Origin: Paenibacillus mangrovi
GTDB taxonomy: Bacteria; Bacillota; Bacilli; Paenibacillales; Paenibacillaceae
Length of the DNA stretch: 64,000 nt
Assembly (NCBI RefSeq): GCF_022898935.1
Contig: NZ_JALIRP010000011.1
Span: 1 to 64,000, forward strand
Reading direction: 5' to 3'
Part shown: positions 58,791 to 64,000 of the stretch, piece by piece
Position numbering within the stretch: position 1 is the stretch's first letter
Layout of the letters: each line of letters opens with the position of its first letter
Position numbers and translations under genes: made by a program
The notes under the pieces: generated by a model
Seen by the model: only the letters and a program-made list of their open reading frames with translations
Told to the model about the DNA's origin: nothing
The model's database searches: none

Positions 58791-59006
58791 ATGATGAAGC
58801 GCAGCACACTCGAAAGCGTGTACCAGAAATATATGCCTGAAGTATACCGATATGTACGTTCCCTTTGCGGTAATGATGCTGCCGCAGAGGACTTGGTGCA
58901 GGAGACCTTTTACCGCGCTTATTTGCATCTGGAAAATTACAGGGACGAGAAGGTGAAGCCTTGGCCGCTGAGAAAGAACCGTGAAAGGAGCGATCAGGAT
59001 GAGTGA
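58791..59006 (+). pseudogene. ECF sigma factor with deleted middle
   Basis: 71 codons. Residues 1-57 (ESVYQKYMPEVYRYVRSLCG, then AAEDLVQETFYRAYLHLENY, ending VKPW) are a normal ECF region 2 start. After VKPW only 13 residues remain, a charged tail (PLRKNRERSDQDE) such as ends intact sigma factors. Regions 2.3-4, about 100 residues, are missing. Only about 20 bases separate the break from the anti-sigma start, so this is an in-frame deletion, not a frameshift. The stop overlaps the anti-sigma start by 8 bases. Confidence 0.75.
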
Positions 59007-60195
59007 TGATTTCAAGCAGAAGCTGCAGGACTACAGGGACGGGAAGCTTACGGACGAAGAACATGCGGATTTGGAGCGGGAACTGGAGAAGATGGAGGTC
59101 TACCAATCCTATCTGGATGAGACGCTGGGCAGGGATGACAACAATGAAGACTTCAAGCATTCGAGGCGAGGCAAGCCGTCCATTCAAGAGGAGCAGATGC
59201 ATAGGAGGGAAAAGAAGCTGCTCCGGAGAGGGAAGTGGAAGGTACGTTTTGGCACGGTGCTGACTTTAATGAGTTTGTTTATTTGGTTTACGGTCTTGTC
59301 TGCGATCGGAACGGGTATCTATTACACGGCAGGTGATCCAGATCTCGGCGATATCGACCGTGACGTGATTGAATCAGCGATTGCTGTAGGATATCCAAAT
59401 ACAAGTGTTCATCTAAGCAGTAACGCTGGGCCATATTTTAATATGAAGGTGAACAGTTCAATAACCAAACGCGTAGGAGATGAATATGTACAGGTAGGGG
59501 ATTTTTCGGCGTCTTTTTTATTTAGCTGGATGAGATTATATCATTTTTCTTGGTCGGACTCTGTAGCAACCCAAAGTGGTTTGTTTCAATTTCCTGGAAC
59601 GGAGGGATCTAGCAGCGATCAGGAGTGGAATAAACTTGAGAAGCTCCCCGAGGGGACTGTAGCTGAAGCTTATGTGTCTTACAACCGGCTGTATACGACA
59701 GACGAAATACTGCAGCGGTTCAAGGGGAAATCGATGGATCCCGTCTGGTTTGCGGTAGATAATGGAGATGGGTCAGATCGATCTGGGAGAGACAATAACG
59801 TCGTTATGAGTCCGATCGGATTTCCGGCAAATCCCGTCTGGCATCCCGACGATGGTAAGATCAGCAATCGTTCGGAACAAAAGACAGGCATCTTTTCTTT
59901 GATGGGGACATCAACGACTTCTTATCCTGATTTAGACATGTATGGCTCGGGAGAGTTAAGAGATGAGAACTTTATCAAAACACTCCGCATTCTAACGGAA
60001 CACAAATATATTGCGAAACAACTGATTCCTTTTGTCGATATGAAGCAGACACTGGAATACGTCGAGAAACACGGGGTTCACATCTACGGTGCTGTCGTAA
60101 CCGGTCCAACCAAGGAGATTTTAAAGCTGAAAAATGATCCTGAAGTGTCCGGTATCCATGTGGGAAAGGTGACGTTATGGAATTGGCACGAATAA
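58999..60195 (+). CDS. Anti-sigma factor with sigma-regulator N- and C-terminal domains
   Basis: 398 residues. A cytoplasmic helical N-terminus (DFKQKLQDYRDGKLTDEEHADL) precedes one membrane helix (about 88-110), then an extracytoplasmic domain ending in the Sigma_reg_C-like part (TEHKYIAKQLIPFVDMKQTL, VHIYGAVVTGPTKEILKLKN, HVGKVTLWNW). AAAGGAG lies 8 bases before ATG 58999. Its partner sigma gene upstream is truncated, so this protein has lost its cognate target unless another sigma factor serves. Confidence 0.78.
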   Translation: MSDDFKQKLQDYRDGKLTDEEHADLERELEKMEVYQSYLDETLGRDDNNEDFKHSRRGKPSIQEEQMHRREKKLLRRGKWKVRFGTVLTLMSLFIWFTVLSAIGTGIYYTAGDPDLGDIDRDVIESAIAVGYPNTSVHLSSNAGPYFNMKVNSSITKRVGDEYVQVGDFSASFLFSWMRLYHFSWSDSVATQSGLFQFPGTEGSSSDQEWNKLEKLPEGTVAEAYVSYNRLYTTDEILQRFKGKSMDPVWFAVDNGDGSDRSGRDNNVVMSPIGFPANPVWHPDDGKISNRSEQKTGIFSLMGTSTTSYPDLDMYGSGELRDENFIKTLRILTEHKYIAKQLIPFVDMKQTLEYVEKHGVHIYGAVVTGPTKEILKLKNDPEVSGIHVGKVTLWNWHE

Positions 60196-60236
60196 ACGTA
60201 AGATAAGATTCCGGCAGTTGCACATATCTAAGAAAG

Positions 60237-60283
60237 AGTCGTCCTGCGAAGACCGTCATGGTCTGGCGGGGGCGGCTTTTTTT
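60237..60283 (+). terminator. Terminator after the anti-sigma gene
   Basis: AGTCGTCC pairs (with G-U) with GGGGGCGGCT, inner AGACC-GTCAT-GGTCT, then seven T. Confidence 0.75.
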
Positions 60284-60313
60284 GTGCAAAGGTACTACGC
60301 GTTTGCTAACTCC

Positions 60314-60339
60314 CAGTCCGGACTGAAATGTCTTATAAT
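60314..60339 (+). promoter_or_regulatory. Palindrome and -10 in the dGTPase promoter
   Basis: CAGTCCGGACTG (60314-60325) is a perfect 12-bp palindrome; TATAAT follows at 60334-60339. The palindrome would lie between -35 and -10, a repressor position. Confidence 0.5.
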
Positions 60340-60373
60340 AAAAAAATAAAAACTGGAGTTAGGAGTGCTGTAT

Positions 60374-61783
60374 ATGAATATCAAGGACAAAAGAGAACAC
60401 CGTCAGTACCCTGAACAAACCAGACAGGACGCGTCCAGAGCGACGTATGAACGGGATTATTCACGGCTGATCCATTCCCCGACCTTCCGCCGCCTGCAGG
60501 GCAAGTCACAGGTGTTTGGCGCAGGAACCGGAGACTATTACCGGACACGTCTGACACATTCGCTTGAAGTGGCGCAGATCGCACGGGAAGCTGCCAAAAG
60601 CCTGGTGCGGGCACACCCCGAGGTTACCGAAGAAAAGGCTGATAATCCGGGGCTCGTGATCGATCCAGAGGTGGTTGAATGTGCGGCGATCGCTCATGAT
60701 TTTGGACATCCGCCTTTTGGGCATAAGGGTGAAGAAGTGCTCGACGGCATTTTGGACCAGTTGATTAAGGATAAGACGAAAGAAGCGGTTGAGGGGCTAT
60801 ACATGGATTCCGAGCAGATTCATGATGTGCGCCTCCGCATGCGGCATAAATATGAGCATTTTGAAGGGAATGCGCATAATTTCCGACTGATCATGTTCCT
60901 AGAAAAGCGGGAAAACGTGGACGGACTGAATTTATCTGACGCGGTGCTGCTTGGGATTAACAAGTATCCGTTTCCGGGTACGTTGATCAAGAAGGGGCTC
61001 TACAAGCATGAATGGAGCTACATCTCGGAGATCCGCAAGAACTGGGGCATTCCCGAAGGCAAAAGAACGCTGGAATCGCAGCTAATGGACTTATGCGATG
61101 ACATCGCATACTCTGCGCATGATTTGGAGGATGGGATCAAGGCCGGAAAAATTGAAGTACATGAGCATTTTCTACATGACCCGTATATCATCCGCCTGAT
61201 TATCGAAAAGATCAAAACGTTGGAGGATTCCTTCTGGAAAGGCTGGGATACGGACCGCATTCGGCTGAAAGTGGAGGATGTCATGACCGCCTTTCTGCAG
61301 GTATGGAATGAAAAAATACCTTATTGTGAGCATGATTATTCGCGGACGCGGCGTGAGGTCAAAGCCTTTTGGGTCAATCTGTTTGTGAGCCATCTGGGTG
61401 TGATTCCGGACGGGGACTGGAAAAAGGTTACGTTCATTAAGGACAATGAAGAGGATTTGGATATGCTGCGTACGGTCAGCGTACTCAAGAGCTTTGCCTG
61501 GGTAACAATGATTCGTGACCTGCGTGTGCAGCGCCTGCAAAAACGGAGCGAATGGATGATCAAACATCTGTGGGATGCCTTCCTCGATCCGGTCACTTCC
61601 AAATCTATTATCCCGTCTGACTGGCTGCAGCGCTTTGAGAAGGATCAGGCCAGCCGCCATCCGATTTGGACATGGGAGCATATGGTGATCGATTATATTG
61701 CGGGTATGACGGACGCTTTTGCGGAAAAGATCTATAATGAATTGTACGGACTGAAGGTCGGATCAATATACGATGTGGATTAG
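60374..61783 (+). CDS. dgt: Deoxyguanosinetriphosphate triphosphohydrolase-like HD enzyme
   Basis: 469 residues. HD-domain phosphohydrolase with TRLTHSLEVAQIAREAA (His), AAIAHDFGHPPFGHKGEE (His-Asp pair) and DLCDDIAYSAHDLEDGI (final Asp). FRRLQGKSQVFG near the N-terminus is the dGTPase marker. It cleaves dGTP (or other dNTPs) to nucleoside and triphosphate, affecting dNTP pools or phage defence. ATG 60374 follows TTAGGAGT. Possible operator in its promoter. Confidence 0.9.
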   Translation: MNIKDKREHRQYPEQTRQDASRATYERDYSRLIHSPTFRRLQGKSQVFGAGTGDYYRTRLTHSLEVAQIAREAAKSLVRAHPEVTEEKADNPGLVIDPEVVECAAIAHDFGHPPFGHKGEEVLDGILDQLIKDKTKEAVEGLYMDSEQIHDVRLRMRHKYEHFEGNAHNFRLIMFLEKRENVDGLNLSDAVLLGINKYPFPGTLIKKGLYKHEWSYISEIRKNWGIPEGKRTLESQLMDLCDDIAYSAHDLEDGIKAGKIEVHEHFLHDPYIIRLIIEKIKTLEDSFWKGWDTDRIRLKVEDVMTAFLQVWNEKIPYCEHDYSRTRREVKAFWVNLFVSHLGVIPDGDWKKVTFIKDNEEDLDMLRTVSVLKSFAWVTMIRDLRVQRLQKRSEWMIKHLWDAFLDPVTSKSIIPSDWLQRFEKDQASRHPIWTWEHMVIDYIAGMTDAFAEKIYNELYGLKVGSIYDVD

Positions 61784-61840
61784 TTATCTTATTAGATTTG
61801 ATTTGGTTATACCGGTCGTGTGAGAGAGGAGGCTGAAATT

Positions 61841-62776
61841 ATGGCGGGATTAAGCTTAAGCGTACTGGATTTGGTACCGAAAATCGGAGAGATCTCCTAT
61901 GAAACTGCGCTTCAGGAGGCAGCGGCGCTAGCAGCGTCAGTGGAACAGTGGGGCTACAAGCGCTACTGGGCAGCCGAGCATCATGATCTTGAGAATCTGT
62001 CCTGCGCATCCCCGGAGGTGCTGCTCGCCCATATCGGGGCCAAAACAAGCCGGATCAGGCTCGGGACGGGCGCCCTTCTGCTGCCTCACTACAGTCCGCT
62101 GAAGGTAGCTGAAAGCTTCCGCCTGCTGGCTGCGCTATATCCGGGGCGCATTGATCTCGGCATCGGCCGGGCTCCGGGCGGTTCCGCTCATGCCTCCATG
62201 GCGCTAAGCGGGAACTTTTTGCAAAATGTTGCGGATATGCCTAAGAAGATGAGGGCTTTGGTCAAGCTGATGGAAGATCGTTATGTTTACGAAGATCAGC
62301 GGGTACAGGCGAGACCTTTACCGCAAATTCAGCCGGATCTGTGGATGCTGGGCACCAACAGCAAGAGTGCAGGCTTCGCGGCTGAGTATGGCACAGGCTA
62401 TGTTTTTGGGCAGTTTATGAGCGAGCGTGACGGAGCTGAAGTGCTGAAGACGTATCGGGAAAGCTTTCGTCCTTCGGCGCTGATGGACAAGCCGCGGATG
62501 ATGATGGCGATTGGCATAATTTGTGCCGAAACGGAGCAGGAGGCGAAGCGGCTTCTGCAGACTGCGAAGCTGCCCGGACCGGAGCGAAGTGATCAGGAAG
62601 AACGTGCACAGCCGCAGGAACGGCTCATATGCGGTTCACCGGAGCAGGTGAGGGAGCGGCTTGCCGAGCTCTCAGCATCCTGCGGGTGCGAGGAATTTCT
62701 CATATTTACGCCTGTCCAGGATTATCCGAAGCGGCTCGACTCGTACCGCTTGCTAGCTTCCTGCTGTTTAGAATAA
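61841..62776 (+). CDS. LLM-class flavin-dependent oxidoreductase
   Basis: 311 residues of the bacterial luciferase-like family (MsnO8-type). SVLDLVPKIGEISYETALQE near the start, RYWAAEHHDLENLSCASPEVL, RIRLGTGALLLPHYSPLKVAE and the phosphate-binding GRIDLGIGRAPGG are characteristic. FMN-dependent, physiological substrate unknown. AGAGGAGG precedes ATG 61841 by 9 bases. Confidence 0.88.
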   Translation: MAGLSLSVLDLVPKIGEISYETALQEAAALAASVEQWGYKRYWAAEHHDLENLSCASPEVLLAHIGAKTSRIRLGTGALLLPHYSPLKVAESFRLLAALYPGRIDLGIGRAPGGSAHASMALSGNFLQNVADMPKKMRALVKLMEDRYVYEDQRVQARPLPQIQPDLWMLGTNSKSAGFAAEYGTGYVFGQFMSERDGAEVLKTYRESFRPSALMDKPRMMMAIGIICAETEQEAKRLLQTAKLPGPERSDQEERAQPQERLICGSPEQVRERLAELSASCGCEEFLIFTPVQDYPKRLDSYRLLASCCLE

Positions 62777-62851
62777 GGGCATATCAGTCACAGAAATGAA
62801 GCAGAAAATCAGTCAGGACAAGGTATTTTTGGAAAGGAACAGTCACATGTT

Positions 62852-63844
62852 ATGGCGATAAAACAACAGATAGAGCAGGCTTTGGCAAAGGATCAGCCCA
62901 TGTACCTTTATACGTATGCGAGCCATGAGACTGAAGCTGAGCTTTGCGGTATGGAGATGCGGGCATTATTTGGTGATGGGATCGTATGTAGAACGGCGTC
63001 CCTGCTGCTCAGCCATCGAAAAATAAATCCCGACCGAAGCCCATTCCTGTCCCTTCGTCTGGATGTCCTTGTGAGCGGTGGCTCGGCGGAGGGGATTGCG
63101 GAGCGGGCAGGCACGGTTCAACAGATTATTAACGGGAACACATTCAAAGTTACGTATATCAAGTCGGGTGACCCTTATACCTATAATGAGCAAAGGGCAT
63201 TTGAACGGTTGGTCGGAAGCAGAATTCACGGCAAGGCTGACATGAAGAAGGCTGACATTACATTCGGGCTGATCTCTGTACAAGGGATCTGGCTGCTTGG
63301 TGTCTGCCATGTTCCGGAGCGGAGCTGGCACGCGCATATTCATAAGCCGCAAAACTATTCCACCGGACTTAGCGCCAAGGCGGCTAGATCTCTGGTTAAC
63401 ATTATGGCGCCAGAAACGGAAGGAGTACGGGTGGTAGACCCATGCTGCGGAATGGGCAATGTTTTGATTGAAGCATTATCCATGGGGATTCATATCCAGG
63501 GGAACGATATCAACCCGCTTGCGATCCGGGGAGCCAGAATCAATCTAAAGCATTACGGTTATCCTGTAGAGCTGGTGACGCTGGGGGATATGAATGAACT
63601 CGAGGGACATTTTGATGCTGCGATATTGGATATGCCCTATAATCTATGCTCCGTTCTTCCGGAAGAAGAACAGAAGCAGATGCTGACCAGCCTTCGCCGG
63701 CTGGCGCCGCGTGCGGTCATCGTTACCACCGAAGAGGATGTGCGGGTACGTGTTGAAGAAGCAGGTTACCGGATCATCGATGAATGCAAGGTGTGGAAAG
63801 GAAGCTTTGTGCGGCAGGTGTGGCTGTGTGAGGCTCTTTTGTAA
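62852..63844 (+). CDS. TRM11-like SAM-dependent RNA methyltransferase
   Basis: 330 residues. The N-terminal half resembles a THUMP-type RNA-binding module (MYLYTYASHETEAELCGMEM). The C-terminal Rossmann methyltransferase has motif I VRVVDPCCGMGNVLIEALSM, the acidic NDINP loop and catalytic DMPYNL (N/D-P-P-Y type, as in N2-guanosine methylases). A tRNA guanosine is the probable substrate, by analogy with Trm11. Starts 75 bases after the flavin enzyme gene. Confidence 0.78.
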   Translation: MAIKQQIEQALAKDQPMYLYTYASHETEAELCGMEMRALFGDGIVCRTASLLLSHRKINPDRSPFLSLRLDVLVSGGSAEGIAERAGTVQQIINGNTFKVTYIKSGDPYTYNEQRAFERLVGSRIHGKADMKKADITFGLISVQGIWLLGVCHVPERSWHAHIHKPQNYSTGLSAKAARSLVNIMAPETEGVRVVDPCCGMGNVLIEALSMGIHIQGNDINPLAIRGARINLKHYGYPVELVTLGDMNELEGHFDAAILDMPYNLCSVLPEEEQKQMLTSLRRLAPRAVIVTTEEDVRVRVEEAGYRIIDECKVWKGSFVRQVWLCEALL

Positions 63845-63864
63845 AAGAAAGAGGGTGTGGAAAT

Positions 63865-64000
63865 TTGCAGATTAGAGCTGCCAATAGATCAGACTATCCT
63901 GAATTAAGACAGATATACCTTGAATCACGCCGTAAGAGTTTCGTATGGGAAGACGAAAATGAAATGACTTTAGCAGACTTTGATAAGCATACGAGCGAAG
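63865..64000 (+). CDS. GNAT acetyltransferase (partial, cut by window end)
   Basis: 45 codons from TTG 63865 (GAGGGTGTGG upstream), starting MQIRAANRSDYPELRQIYLE, the usual beta1-alpha1 segment of GNAT N-acetyltransferases, and continuing to the window edge without a stop. The acetyl-CoA-binding motif would lie outside the window. Confidence 0.65.
   Translation, partial: MQIRAANRSDYPELRQIYLESRRKSFVWEDENEMTLADFDKHTSE

Overview
The window looks like chromosome of a Paenibacillus-type endospore-forming Firmicute. Evidence: 4-6 nt gene overlaps and strong AAGGAGG ribosome sites, two near-identical alpha/beta SASP genes plus sspI, the sporulation genes yunB, lytH, ylbJ and a YjcZ-type miniprotein, a T-box in front of trpS, and the yunB-lytH-lipA-yutD order also found in Bacillus. 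No plasmid, CRISPR array, intact IS or complete prophage is visible.

Layout. 1-2030: 3' end of a 23S rRNA gene and a run of 16 tRNA genes (Asn Ser Glu Val fMet Asp Phe Thr Tyr Trp His Gln Gly Cys Arg Leu) closed by a terminator; no 5S gene lies between 23S and the tRNAs, and a 114-bp insert duplicates the 3' end of tRNA-Asp. 2.2-3.4 kb: MFS transporter, then 400 bp of gene-free, possibly structured sequence. 3.8-8.5 kb: an envelope-stress operon joining PspA/PspC-type effectors (small membrane protein, PspA, PspC, second PspA) to a complete LiaF-LiaS-LiaR sensory module, split by an attenuator-like hairpin. 8.6-15.3 kb: housekeeping (zwf, prfC, sspI, ktrC, rRNA methyltransferase). 15.5-20.5 kb: carbohydrate use: type I pullulanase and a hexuronate operon uxuR-uxuA-uxuB with a palindromic operator and a likely cre site. 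20.5-32.2 kb: scdA, clpP, a sigma factor, the yunB-lytH-lipA-yutD block, nadK-ylbJ, a 31-codon gene with its own promoter, cre and terminator, a DUF2225-type protein and pepF. 32.5-45.7 kb: SASP genes flanking an aldose epimerase and T-box-controlled trpS, then ctaB, sco, a Toprim protein, MFS, a membrane transglutaminase and a secreted LysM 5'-nucleotidase.

45.9-48.9 kb is a collapsed PBSX-like prophage: ImmA/XkdA-type protease, Xre-type repressor with several operator copies, ArpU-type late regulator, then scraps of tail genes and an XhlA-type lysis protein; all head, tail and integration genes are gone. 49-52.4 kb: glpK and glpD for glycerol use. 52.9-58.6 kb: oligopeptide/dipeptide ABC operon in the order ATPase-ATPase-binding protein-permease-permease. 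58.8-60.2 kb: an ECF sigma gene that has lost its middle, still overlapping its anti-sigma gene. 60.3-64 kb: dGTPase, flavin monooxygenase-like protein, a TRM11-like methyltransferase, and the start of a GNAT acetyltransferase cut by the window edge.

Functional names rest on motifs and remembered family resemblance; no database search was possible. Start codons were chosen from Shine-Dalgarno spacing and, where visible, promoter position.
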